The translations under genes were made by a program, and so were the position numbers. Positions 33,262 to 41,636 of a stretch of DNA of 64,000 bases are shown here, in pieces (within the stretch, counting starts at the first letter, position 1; every line of letters begins with the position of its first letter). Origin of the DNA: SZAS-103 sp038323475. GTDB taxonomy: Bacteria; Pseudomonadota; Gammaproteobacteria; Xanthomonadales; Xanthomonadaceae. The stretch lies in NCBI GenBank assembly GCA_038323475.1, contig JBBQHA010000001.1:1-64000 (forward strand), in the 5' to 3' direction. The notes under the pieces are model-generated. The model was not told where the DNA came from. It saw only the letters and a program-made list of their open reading frames with translations, and did not search any database.

Positions 33262-35985
33262 ATGCGCAAGTCTGCGACGGCGGGCCGCTCGTTCGGTGCT
33301 TCGGATGCAACCCGACGCGCCGCTGGTTTTCGATCTGGCTTCGGCCGAGTGCTGCTGGCGTTGCTGCTGATCCTCGCGGGCTCGTGGTGCCGGGTCGCAT
33401 CGGCAGATGTTCTCGATGGCTGCGACCTGCAGACGGTAGCGCCGACGGCGCTCTCCGGGCCGCCCGGAAGCACGCTCAACTTCAAGTTCAATGCGGTCGA
33501 ACTCGGCTCCTGCGAGGTCAATCGCACGACTGGTTCCCTCATCATCGTCTCGGACGAGACCGGTGGAGCAACAGTCAACCCGACCACCTACAGCAGCGCC
33601 GGTTCGCAGCAGTTCGATTTTTCGGTCACCCTCGGCCCGAACCCCGGCAACGTCGTCGTCGAGATCGCCTGCACGTTCGCTTGCGGCCCCACCAGCCTGA
33701 TCGTCTACACGGCCACGGCGACCGGTGCGGCCGGAGGCTGCAACCTCCAGGCAGTAGCGCCTTCCACGCAGTCCGGGGCGGCCGGCAGCACGCTCGCCTA
33801 CAACTTCGACGTGATCGACACGGGCGGATGCCGGAACTCGGGTGTCAGCGGCGCCATCGCGATCACGTCCGATACCACCGGTGGTGCGACCGTCACACCC
33901 GGCGGCTTCAGCGGAGTTGATGGCCGCTATCCGTTCTCGCTAACGCTGGGCCCGAACCCCGGCAGCGTCAGCATCGGCATCCACTGCGACATCGCCTGCA
34001 GTCCTACCGCCACGCTGACCTACACCGCCACGGCGACGGGTGGCACCGGCAGTCCCGACATGTCCGTGACCAAGGCGCTGACCAATGCGACCGATCCGGA
34101 TTCCTCCGATACGGTGACCCAGAACGACGTGCTGACCTACCAGGTCACAGCACGCAACACCGGCACTGTCCCGCTGACCAATGTGCAGGTCACCGATCCA
34201 ATAACGACGCCCAGCAGCGCGACCTGTGCGAGCCTCGCGGTCGGTGCGACCTGCGTGCTGACCGGCACTCACACGGTGACCGCGGGGGACGCGGCAACCG
34301 GATCGATCACCAACATCGGCGCAGCGGACGCCAACGAACTCCCGGACGGAGAGAACACCTTGCCGCTGGTGATCACGGTGTTTGGCGGCGGCAGCGGTCC
34401 GGCGACGCTGGCGATCGTATCGGGCAACAACCAGAACGTCGTGGCGGGCGCACCGTCTGCTCCGCTGGTGGTCGAGTTGCACAATGGCGCCGGCGCCCCG
34501 GTCAACGGCGCAACCATCAACTGGTCGACGACCAATGGCACGCTCGCGCAGCCGACCACGATCACCGATGCCAGTGGCCGCAGTAGCAACACGACGATCC
34601 TGGAAGTGGCAGGCGCGGCCACGGTCACGGCTTCGTCGGACAGTCCGGTCGCCGGACCTGTCGCCTTCAGCCTCAATGGCATCACTGCCGGCATCGCCCA
34701 GCTCCCGGGCCTGACCGACCGCCAGCGCGCGATCGCGCTTGCCCTCGACAACGCGTGCCCGGCGCTCGCCGGCCTCGGCAGCCGCACGCCTGCGGAAAGC
34801 GACCTGCTTCTGCGCTGCTCCGAACTCGAACAAGCCGCGGCCAGCAATCCGTCGGATGTCGGCAACGCACTGGATGAATTGTTCGCAGGTTCGGCGTTTC
34901 TGCAGTCCACCGCCGCGCTGCAGATTTCTGCAACGCAATTCGACAACATCAAGGCGCGCATCGCAGCGCTGCGCAGCGGGACTGGCGGCAGCCACTTCGG
35001 CGGCCTCGCGCTGAACGGCCCGGGCGGCGCATTTCCGATCGGCAGGACGATCGATACGCTGCTCGGCGCGACCGACCAGAAACAGCAGACCGGCGCCGGT
35101 TTCAGTCGCTGGGGCTTCTTCGCATCCGGCACGCTCGGGCGCGGCAGCGCCGACCCGAGCCATGTGCTGCCAGGCTACGACTTCGATACCAGCGGCCTCA
35201 CCGCGGGCGTGGACTATCGCTACAGCGACAGCTGGATCTTCGGCGCATCGGCCGGCTATGCGCGCTTCAACAGCGACCTCGACGCGAATCGCGGCCACAT
35301 GAACACGCGCGGATGGACCCTGTCCGCCTACTCCACCGTGTTCCACCGGGACAGCTGGTATGTCGACAGCGTGCTGACCTGGGGCCACAACAGCTACGAC
35401 ATCAATCGCCGCATCCTCTACTCCGTGACCACACCGTCGGGAACCACCAGCATCAATACCCGCGCAACCGCGAACAGCGGCGGCAGCAACCTTGCCGGCT
35501 CGCTGACGGTGGGCTGCGACTTCCAGAAGGGCGGCTGGTCGATCGGCCCGTATTTCCGCGGCAACCTTGCGCGATTGAGCTTCGACGACTACCGCGAAGC
35601 GCTGCCGGCAGGAACACCGGGAAGCGGCCTCGGACTGCTGGTCAGGAGCCGCGACGTGCAGTCCGCATCCAGCGTGCTCGGCGGCAAGTTCACCTATGCA
35701 GCGAGCCAGAGCTGGGGTGTGCTGATGCCGCACGTCCAGGTCGAGTGGGAACACGAATTCAGGACCGATCCGTACCGGCTCGAAGCGCATTTCCTCAACG
35801 ACCCCACCGCGACGCCCTTCCTTGTGCAGGGCGATCCGGTCGACAACGACTTCTTCCGGCTCGGGCTGGGTCTGTCCTTCGTGCTGACCGGAGGCAAGTC
35901 GGGCTTCGTGTACTACGAGAAGACGCTTGGCCGCGAGGGCATCACCCAGGACAACATCGCGCTGGGGATACGGATCGAGTTCTGA
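33262..35985 (+). CDS. Autotransporter with Ig-like and Cys-containing passenger repeats
   Basis: A type V secreted surface protein of 907 residues. Long basic signal peptide to about residue 48 (ends RVASA), two tandem repeats of about 105 residues each with four Cys (53-158 and 159-263), a DUF11-type domain (PDMSVTKALTNATDPDSSDT onward), an invasin-like Big_1 Ig domain (ATLAIVSGNNQNVVAGAPS, GATINWSTTNGTLAQ), a helical linker, and a C-terminal autotransporter barrel of about 280 residues (SRWGFFASGTLGRGS to ALGIRIEF) ending in Phe. GGGGAGAA upstream supports the ATG. Probably an adhesin or invasin. Cysteines are unusual in autotransporter passengers. Confidence 0.9.
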   Translation: MRKSATAGRSFGASDATRRAAGFRSGFGRVLLALLLILAGSWCRVASADVLDGCDLQTVAPTALSGPPGSTLNFKFNAVELGSCEVNRTTGSLIIVSDETGGATVNPTTYSSAGSQQFDFSVTLGPNPGNVVVEIACTFACGPTSLIVYTATATGAAGGCNLQAVAPSTQSGAAGSTLAYNFDVIDTGGCRNSGVSGAIAITSDTTGGATVTPGGFSGVDGRYPFSLTLGPNPGSVSIGIHCDIACSPTATLTYTATATGGTGSPDMSVTKALTNATDPDSSDTVTQNDVLTYQVTARNTGTVPLTNVQVTDPITTPSSATCASLAVGATCVLTGTHTVTAGDAATGSITNIGAADANELPDGENTLPLVITVFGGGSGPATLAIVSGNNQNVVAGAPSAPLVVELHNGAGAPVNGATINWSTTNGTLAQPTTITDASGRSSNTTILEVAGAATVTASSDSPVAGPVAFSLNGITAGIAQLPGLTDRQRAIALALDNACPALAGLGSRTPAESDLLLRCSELEQAAASNPSDVGNALDELFAGSAFLQSTAALQISATQFDNIKARIAALRSGTGGSHFGGLALNGPGGAFPIGRTIDTLLGATDQKQQTGAGFSRWGFFASGTLGRGSADPSHVLPGYDFDTSGLTAGVDYRYSDSWIFGASAGYARFNSDLDANRGHMNTRGWTLSAYSTVFHRDSWYVDSVLTWGHNSYDINRRILYSVTTPSGTTSINTRATANSGGSNLAGSLTVGCDFQKGGWSIGPYFRGNLARLSFDDYREALPAGTPGSGLGLLVRSRDVQSASSVLGGKFTYAASQSWGVLMPHVQVEWEHEFRTDPYRLEAHFLNDPTATPFLVQGDPVDNDFFRLGLGLSFVLTGGKSGFVYYEKTLGREGITQDNIALGIRIEF
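33418..34050 (+). repeat. Two tandem coding repeats in the autotransporter passenger
   Basis: Unit 1 33418-33735, unit 2 33736-34050. Shared landmarks are GC-[DN]-LQ-x-VAP near the start, SD-x-TGGATV in the middle, TLGPNPG, and four cysteines at equivalent places. The copies differ at many positions, so the duplication is old. Confidence 0.75.
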
Positions 35986-36030
35986 TCCGGGCCGTCCGGC
36001 TCACGCGAGTGATTGCGCGGACGCAGCAAC

Positions 36031-36052
36031 AAAGAACCCCGCCGAAGCGGGG
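36031..36052 (-). terminator. Terminator downstream of gap remnant
   Basis: Minus strand: CCCCGC-TTCG-GCGGGG, a stable UUCG tetraloop, followed by TTCTTTG. It lies beyond the truncated second gap copy and probably terminated that copy; it now serves gap. Confidence 0.65.
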
Positions 36053-36080
36053 CTCGATGGACACACGGTGAAAGCCGCGA

Positions 36081-36133
36081 TTATTTTGCGGCGATCACCT
36101 TGACCATCTCCAGGCACTTGTTTGTGAGCCCCA
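36081..36133 (-). pseudogene. Remnant of a second gap gene (3' end)
   Basis: Read on the minus strand this encodes NKCLEMVKVIAAK followed by TAA, identical at the protein level to the last 13 residues of GAPDH (36161-37165), with VGLT before it where the gene has WGYS. At DNA level the two copies differ at several silent positions and use different stop codons, so this is not a recent duplication. It lies only 28 nt downstream of the intact gene. Best read as what is left of a former tandem or replaced gap copy. Confidence 0.75.
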
Positions 36134-36160
36134 CGCGTCATCGGGCTCCCGATTGCGCGG

Positions 36161-37165
36161 TCATTTCGCCGCGATGACCTTTACCATTTCCAGGCACTTG
36201 TTCGAGTAGCCCCACTCGTTGTCGTACCACGCGACCAGTTTCACGAAGGTCGAATCGAGCGCGATGCCGGCGTCGGCGTCGAAGATCGAGGTGCGGGTGT
36301 CGCCTCGGAAATCGGTCGCGACGACCTTGTCCTCGGTGTAACCGAGCACGCCCTTCAGCGCGCCTTCGGACTGCGCCTTCATCTCCGCGCAGATCTCGGC
36401 GTAGCTCGCCGGGTTGTCGAGTTCGACGGTGAGGTCGACGACCGACACATCCGAGGTCGGCACGCGGAAGCTCATGCCGGTGAGCTTCTTGTTGAGTTCC
36501 GGGATCACCACGCCGACCGCCTTGGCTGCGCCGGTGGACGACGGGATGATGTTCTCGAGGATACCGCGCCCGCCGCGCCAGTCCTTGTTGCTCGGGCCAT
36601 CGACGGTCTTCTGGGTCGCGGTTGCCGCATGCACGGTCGTCATCAGGCCGCGCTTGATGCCCCACTTGTCGTTGAGGACCTTGGCGACCGGCGCGAGGCA
36701 ATTCGTGGTGCAGCTCGCGTTGGAGACGATCGCCTCGCCCGCGTACTTCAGGTGGTTCACGCCATAGACGAACATCGGGGTGTCGTCCTTCGACGGCGCC
36801 GACAGCAGCACCTTTTTTGCGCCCGCGTCGATGTGTTTCTGCGCGGTGGCCTTGTCGAGGAACAGGCCGGTGGATTCGATCACGACCTCGGCATCGACCT
36901 CGTTCCACTTCAGGTTGGCGGGATCGCGTTCCTGGGTCAGGCGGATGCGCTTGCCGTTGACGACCAGGTGGTGGCCGTCGACCGCAACCTCGCCCTTGAA
37001 GCGTCCATGCACGGAGTCGTACTTGAGCATGTAGGCGAGGTAATCGGGTTCGAGCAGATCGTTGATCGCGACGATCTCGATGTCGTTGCCGAAATTCTGC
37101 AACGCCGAACGCAACACGTTGCGTCCGATGCGGCCGAAACCATTGATCGCGACCTTGATCGCCAT
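36161..37165 (-). CDS. gap: Glyceraldehyde-3-phosphate dehydrogenase
   Basis: Oxidises glyceraldehyde 3-phosphate with NAD and phosphate to 1,3-bisphosphoglycerate; cytosolic tetramer. The 334-residue protein has the Rossmann start VAINGFGRIGRNVLR, the active-site Cys in SNASCTTNCLAP, HAATATQKTVDGPSNKDWRGG, the catalytic His in that loop, and FVKLVAWYDNEWGYSNK at the end. AGGAG 6 nt upstream of the ATG. Minus-strand member of the dispersed tkt-gap-pgk-pyk-fba series. A short remnant of a second gap gene lies just downstream. Confidence 0.96.
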   Translation of the reverse strand: MAIKVAINGFGRIGRNVLRSALQNFGNDIEIVAINDLLEPDYLAYMLKYDSVHGRFKGEVAVDGHHLVVNGKRIRLTQERDPANLKWNEVDAEVVIESTGLFLDKATAQKHIDAGAKKVLLSAPSKDDTPMFVYGVNHLKYAGEAIVSNASCTTNCLAPVAKVLNDKWGIKRGLMTTVHAATATQKTVDGPSNKDWRGGRGILENIIPSSTGAAKAVGVVIPELNKKLTGMSFRVPTSDVSVVDLTVELDNPASYAEICAEMKAQSEGALKGVLGYTEDKVVATDFRGDTRTSIFDADAGIALDSTFVKLVAWYDNEWGYSNKCLEMVKVIAAK

Positions 37166-37288
37166 GGAGAACTCCTGATGTGAAGAGGGCCGGATATGGC
37201 CGGGGCGGCGATGCGGAACGCCGTGAAGTTGCGTATTTTAACTGTCCACGCCCGCTAAGACACCCCCATGGGCGAACCAAGGACGCAT

Positions 37289-38098
37289 ATGCGCATTCCA
37301 TTCCGGCATGTCCTGCTGGCCACCCTGCTGTGGCCCCTGCTGGCAGGCGCCTGGGGGCCGCACGGACACCGCATCATCGGCGAACTTGCGCAGCGCCAGC
37401 TCACCCCGCGGGCGGCGGCGGCGGTCGCCGACCTGTTGCGCGACGAGCCCGAGCCGACCCTGGCCGGGGTTGCGAACTGGGCCGATGAGCTGCGCGCGAG
37501 CGATCCGGATTTCGCCAGGCGCACCGCGCGCTGGCATTACGTCAACATCCACAGCCTCGACTGCGACTACGATCCGGTGCGCGATTGCCGCGATGGCAAT
37601 TGCGTAGTCGCCGCGATCGATGCCCAGTTGCGCGTGCTCGGCGATCGCTCGCAACCGCGCGCGAGCCGCGTGCAGGCGCTGAAATTCGTGACGCACTTCA
37701 TCGGCGACGAACACCAGCCCTTCCACGCCGGCAATCGCGACGACCGTGGCGGCAACGATTTCCAGGTCAGCTTCCACGGTCATGGCAGCAACCTGCATGC
37801 GCTGTGGGACAACACGATCCTGCCGCGGCAGGCCTCCAATCCGGCCGGCTATGCCGCACGCCTGGCCGCGACTCCAGTCGCCGCCGTCGATGCGCGCGTC
37901 GGCGCGGGATCGGTCCAGCGCTGGGCGGAGGAATCCTGCCGGGCGATCGACGCGAATACGCTGTATCCGCCGGCCCACATCGTCGATGACGCCTATCTGG
38001 ACGCGCACCGCGCGCTGGCCGATCAGCGCCTGCGATTGGCAGGCGCGCGCCTTGCGGCGGAACTCAACGCCACGCTGGGAAACGCACCTCGCAAATGA
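37289..38098 (+). CDS. S1/P1-type nuclease, exported
   Basis: A trinuclear-zinc single-strand-specific nuclease of the S1/P1 family, 269 residues. After signal peptidase cleavage at LLAGA the mature protein would begin with Trp22 (WGPHGHRIIG), which fits the family because the N-terminal Trp itself binds zinc. Other ligands are visible in ANWADELR (Asp), HYVNIH, FVTHFIGDEHQPFH, NRDDRGGND and SNLHALWDN. It cleaves RNA and single-stranded DNA outside the cytoplasm, useful for phosphate or nucleotide scavenging. Start chosen by AAGGA 7 nt upstream; an earlier ATG (37268) lacks a site. Divergent from gap. Confidence 0.93.
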   Translation: MRIPFRHVLLATLLWPLLAGAWGPHGHRIIGELAQRQLTPRAAAAVADLLRDEPEPTLAGVANWADELRASDPDFARRTARWHYVNIHSLDCDYDPVRDCRDGNCVVAAIDAQLRVLGDRSQPRASRVQALKFVTHFIGDEHQPFHAGNRDDRGGNDFQVSFHGHGSNLHALWDNTILPRQASNPAGYAARLAATPVAAVDARVGAGSVQRWAEESCRAIDANTLYPPAHIVDDAYLDAHRALADQRLRLAGARLAAELNATLGNAPRK

Positions 38099-38114
38099 TC
38101 GCTGACGGAATGAA

Positions 38115-39899
38115 TCAACCCCTCGGGTCAAAGATCACCGGCACCACCACGTATGCCGGCACAGGATGGCCCTTCGCATTCCTGGCGGGAGCGAAGTGCC
38201 ATTGTTTCGCTGCATCCAGACTGGCCTGATCGAATACGCCCTTCGGATGCGACGACACGACTTCGGCATGTTTCACCGTGCCAGTGGCACCGACCTGCAA
38301 TTTAAGCCGCACTTCCCCGCCGATATGCCGTGCCAGCGCTGCTGCCGGATAGTGGGGCGGCGCCTCGCGCGTCGTTCCGTCCGGGGGCGCAGGAGGAACA
38401 GGTGGCGCTGGCGGCGCGAGCGCAGGCACGGGCGGAACCGGTGGCGTGGGCGGAGGCGGAGCCAGCGCCGGTGCGACTGCATTGCGCGCGTAATGTGCAT
38501 GCGAGGGTGGTGCCGGGGGAGCCGGCGGCGGCGGGGTATTCGCGCGCGCAGACGGTGCCGATGGAGCCTCAGGGGGCGGTGGGAGATCCGCGGGCACTGG
38601 TGGCGCGGGCGGCGCGGGCGGAACCGGAGGGGTTGCCGTCGCCGAGACCAAGGCCTCGATGCGATAGGAATGTCCCGCATCGTCTTTCGTTGCGAACACC
38701 GCCGGGACTCCCGAAGTCGTGGAGAAGTGCCCATAAAGGATGTCGTGATCCTCCTTCCTGGTGAAGACAACGCCATCGATCATCACGGCCGCGTTTTTCG
38801 ATCCGGGCTCGGGTCCAACCCTGAAATGCAGGCCCCATGGCATCCCGTTCGCGTCCAACTTGACGCTCGCCTCGTCGCCGGCGCGGGTGATGACCGAAGG
38901 ATTGGCGACGCGCTTGCCGTCGATGTTCATCGCCAACGTCACCCGGTAGTAGTGCCCGGCGAACGGTGAGGCGGTCGATGCCGCGAGTGCGTTCGCGGTG
39001 CTCCAGGCGGAATCGTGGCCTGCCATTGCGAAGCCGGCCGTTCCGAGCGCAGCAGCCGACACCAGGATCGCGCCTGCAAGACGCGCACGGCGCATGGGCA
39101 ATGCGTGTTTGAGCAACATGATCCTCTCCTTCATCGGTGGTGTGTGGTGCCAGAGGCAGCCAACCGGCACGAAGTGCTCGGCGATCTGGGTCTTGAGCAA
39201 AGCGGTGGCGTAACGCTGCCGCGAACCCGGATGCATGCGCAGCACCGCCGCGTCGCAGGCCATTTCGACATCGCGGCGGAAACGCATCGCGGCGAACTGG
39301 ACGATCGGGTTGAACCAGAAAAGGGTGCGCAGCAACGCGCAGACCGCGAGCGCCCACGGATCGCGGCGCAGCTGGTGCATGCGTTCGTGCGCGATCACGA
39401 GTTGCTGCTCCTCGTTGCTGTAATCGGACTCGAAACGCTCGGGCAGCACCAGCTTCTGGCGAAGCACGCCGAGCACGGCGGGAGCCGCATCGGACATGCC
39501 GCTGCGCCAGCTGCCGTCGTCGCCACGGCGCAGCCGCAGGCGCGCGACGAACCGCCGCTGCTGCCTCACCAGGACTGCGAGCAATGCGCATGCGCCCAGC
39601 ATCCAGATCGCGAGCAGCCAGCGATCGGCGTCCATCGACCGCAGACTGCTGGTGACGCGCACGACCACCGCTGGCGCCGCAGCGAAGGTCACCGGCGCGG
39701 CGAGTGTCGCCTCCGGCGCGGGCTGCGGCATCGAGAAGCATGCGGCCAGCGCTGCCAGCGGCAGCACGATCCACAGGCGATACGCGATCTCCGCGCCGAG
39801 CCAGCGCTGCAACGGCATGCGCAGCAGCAGGACCGCGACCCCGGCGAGCGAGGTCGCGACGGTCGCATTGATGAGCCATGCAAGCAGTTCAGTTTTCAT
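38115..39899 (-). CDS. M56 (BlaR1-like) membrane metallopeptidase with TonB-type C terminus
   Basis: A 594-residue inner-membrane protein. N-terminal helices (about 7-27, 40-55, 92-112) frame an M56 peptidase with HERMH at 171-175 and EMACDAAVL downstream (the third ligand region), as in BlaR1/MecR1, which cut a BlaI repressor after sensing a signal. A fourth helix near 270 precedes a periplasmic part: a beta region, a very Pro-rich stretch of about 90 residues (for example PPPPTPPVPPVPALAPPAPP), and a TonB C-terminal domain (RHIGGEVRLKLQVGATGTV; ASLDAAKQWHFAPARN). There is no penicillin-binding sensor domain. Downstream of a second M56-TonB gene and blaI on the same strand. Confidence 0.88.
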   Translation of the reverse strand: MKTELLAWLINATVATSLAGVAVLLLRMPLQRWLGAEIAYRLWIVLPLAALAACFSMPQPAPEATLAAPVTFAAAPAVVVRVTSSLRSMDADRWLLAIWMLGACALLAVLVRQQRRFVARLRLRRGDDGSWRSGMSDAAPAVLGVLRQKLVLPERFESDYSNEEQQLVIAHERMHQLRRDPWALAVCALLRTLFWFNPIVQFAAMRFRRDVEMACDAAVLRMHPGSRQRYATALLKTQIAEHFVPVGCLWHHTPPMKERIMLLKHALPMRRARLAGAILVSAAALGTAGFAMAGHDSAWSTANALAASTASPFAGHYYRVTLAMNIDGKRVANPSVITRAGDEASVKLDANGMPWGLHFRVGPEPGSKNAAVMIDGVVFTRKEDHDILYGHFSTTSGVPAVFATKDDAGHSYRIEALVSATATPPVPPAPPAPPVPADLPPPPEAPSAPSARANTPPPPAPPAPPSHAHYARNAVAPALAPPPPTPPVPPVPALAPPAPPVPPAPPDGTTREAPPHYPAAALARHIGGEVRLKLQVGATGTVKHAEVVSSHPKGVFDQASLDAAKQWHFAPARNAKGHPVPAYVVVPVIFDPRG

Positions 39900-39961
39900 C
39901 GTCGATCTCCGCGCCGCATTCCTCTTGCACGCCGACCCGGCAACGGTCGGCGCGTGCCTGG

Positions 39962-41182
39962 TCAACCCGCCGTGGCGGTCTTCTTGTCCGAGTCCGGCCT
40001 GAAATCAACCGGCACCCGCACCCAGCCGTCAACGGACTTCCCATGCGACGTGGGGGGATTGAACTTCCACTTCGATGCGGCATCGACCGCGACCTTGTCG
40101 AACATGCCGGCGGGCTTCGAGCTTTCGACCTTCACCGACTTCGGCTTGCCATCGGCACCAACGTGTACCAGCACAACCACCCTACCGCCGATCTTCCTGG
40201 CCACAGCATCCGCAGGATAGCGAGGAAGCGCCGCGTCTCCGGCAAAACTGGTGGCGGTCGACGCCGGATCCGTGGCGGCTTGTTTGCCGCTGTGCGTCGT
40301 CCGGGCGGGTTGCGCAGCCCATGCGGAATAGCTTCCGCCGAGGACCACGACCGCGACCAACAGTGCTCCCGCTATCTGCCGCGGCATGCCGGGCAATGGT
40401 TTCTTCAACATGGCGATACGCTCCTTGAGTGGGTGACTCGACTGCCAGTGACAACCGATCGGCAACCCGATTTCGGCCATCTTGGTTTTCAACATCGCGT
40501 CGGCATAGCTGCGTCGCGACATCGGGAACTGCTCCAGGACGGCGGCGTCGCAAGCCAGTTCCTGGTCGAAGCGGAAGCGCGCCACCGCGTAATGGAGCAA
40601 CGGGTTGCACCAGAACACGCAACGCAGCGCGGTCGCGAGCGTTTGCGCATGCACGTCGCCGCGCCGCAGGTGCACGCGTTCATGCGCGAGCACCAGCGTT
40701 TGCTCGGCTTCGTTGTAGCGTTGCCTGAAATCGACAGGCAGGACGATGCGCGGTCGCCACAGCCCGGCGATAGCGGGACCGTGAGCGATCGCTTCGTCGT
40801 AGGGCATGTCGTCCCGGCGCCGGATGAAGCGATTGAAACGGGATTGCCGCATCGTGAAGACGACGACTGCGAGCACCGCGCCTGAGAGCCAGCACACGAA
40901 CAGGATCGATGACGCATCGGTTCCGGAAGCTGGCACAAGGGCCTGCGTCAGCGCACGCGGCATGCCGACCCATGCGGATGTGGCGGCCGGCGACATCACT
41001 GCCATGCTCGGCGCAGGGAGCAGCGCCGCGAGCGCCGCCATCGGCACCAGCAGCCAGACGGCATAGGCAGAACGCGCACCCAGCCCATGACGCAGCGGCT
41101 TGCGCACCAGCAGGACAAGCAAGATCGCCAGGCTGGTCGCGATGCCCGATTGCAGCAGCCCCGCAAGCATGTCAGCGATCAT
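39962..41182 (-). CDS. M56 membrane metallopeptidase with TonB-type C terminus (second)
   Basis: A 406-residue relative of the downstream gene: helices near 8-26, 40-58 and 90-110, zinc motif HERVH at 167-171, QELACDAAVLEQF downstream, a helix near residue 275, then a short linker and a TonB C-terminal domain (RKIGGRVVVLVHVGADGKPK; DAASKWKFNPP). It lacks the long Pro-rich region. Its ATG overlaps the end of the BlaI-type repressor gene by 11 nt, the usual coupling of repressor and sensor protease. What is sensed is unknown. Confidence 0.9.
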   Translation of the reverse strand: MIADMLAGLLQSGIATSLAILLVLLVRKPLRHGLGARSAYAVWLLVPMAALAALLPAPSMAVMSPAATSAWVGMPRALTQALVPASGTDASSILFVCWLSGAVLAVVVFTMRQSRFNRFIRRRDDMPYDEAIAHGPAIAGLWRPRIVLPVDFRQRYNEAEQTLVLAHERVHLRRGDVHAQTLATALRCVFWCNPLLHYAVARFRFDQELACDAAVLEQFPMSRRSYADAMLKTKMAEIGLPIGCHWQSSHPLKERIAMLKKPLPGMPRQIAGALLVAVVVLGGSYSAWAAQPARTTHSGKQAATDPASTATSFAGDAALPRYPADAVARKIGGRVVVLVHVGADGKPKSVKVESSKPAGMFDKVAVDAASKWKFNPPTSHGKSVDGWVRVPVDFRPDSDKKTATAG

Positions 41183-41546
41183 TGTCGAGTCCCTCGATCA
41201 GTTTCTTCAGCTCGTTGATGTCCTTCCTGCTCAACTTGCCCTTTTCGCTGAAATGCGCGACCAGAGGCGCGACACGGCCGCCGAACAAACGGTCGAGCAG
41301 GCCCTCGCTCTGTCCATGCACCCAGTCCGCGCGGGCGAGCACTGGCGAATACAGATAACGGCGTCCGTCCTTCGCGGCGCGGATCGCTTTCTTCTTCAGC
41401 AACCGGTTGAGCAAGGTCTTGATCGTCGCTTCCTGCCAGTCCTGGCTTTTGTCGAGGGCGGCCACGACTTCGTCGGCGCTGAGCGGACTGCGCCGCCACA
41501 ACACGTCCATGACCGCCGATTCGGCTTCGCTGATCTGCATGCGCAT
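41172..41546 (-). CDS. BlaI/MecI-family repressor
   Basis: A 124-residue winged-helix repressor. It begins MRMQISEAESAVMDVLWRR, contains the HTH LSADEVVAALDKSQDWQEAT and the recognition/wing part IKTLLNRLLKKKAIRAAKDG, and a C-terminal dimerisation helix pair, just as BlaI and MecI do. These are inactivated by cleavage by their partner M56 protease. GGGACGG upstream supports the ATG at 41546 (another ATG 6 nt later). Two inverted repeats with BlaI-operator shape lie just upstream. It heads the operon with the two M56-TonB genes. Confidence 0.92.
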   Translation of the reverse strand: MRMQISEAESAVMDVLWRRSPLSADEVVAALDKSQDWQEATIKTLLNRLLKKKAIRAAKDGRRYLYSPVLARADWVHGQSEGLLDRLFGGRVAPLVAHFSEKGKLSRKDINELKKLIEGLDNDR

Positions 41547-41561
41547 ACCCGTCCCTATTCG

Positions 41562-41599
41562 ATTACGTCTGTAATTGACCATATGTTTACGCGTGTAAT
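41562..41599. promoter_or_regulatory. Two BlaI-type operators
   Basis: ATTACGTCTGTAAT (41562-41575) and TTTACGCGTGTAAT (41586-41599), both of the form TTAC-N4-GTAA, with centres 24 bp apart. They lie upstream of the BlaI-type gene and within 75 bp of the divergent acetyl-CoA hydrolase start, so the repressor could control both directions. Confidence 0.7.
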
Positions 41600-41620
41600 C
41601 ACTGCCTGTCAACCCGTGCG

Positions 41621-41636
41621 TGCGATACTTTCTGCA
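41621..41636 (+). promoter_or_regulatory. Extended -10 promoter, probably leaderless
   Basis: TGC-GATACT (41621-41629), an extended -10 element whose predicted start falls on the ATG at 41636. No Shine-Dalgarno is visible, consistent with a leaderless message for the acetyl-CoA hydrolase gene. Confidence 0.35.
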
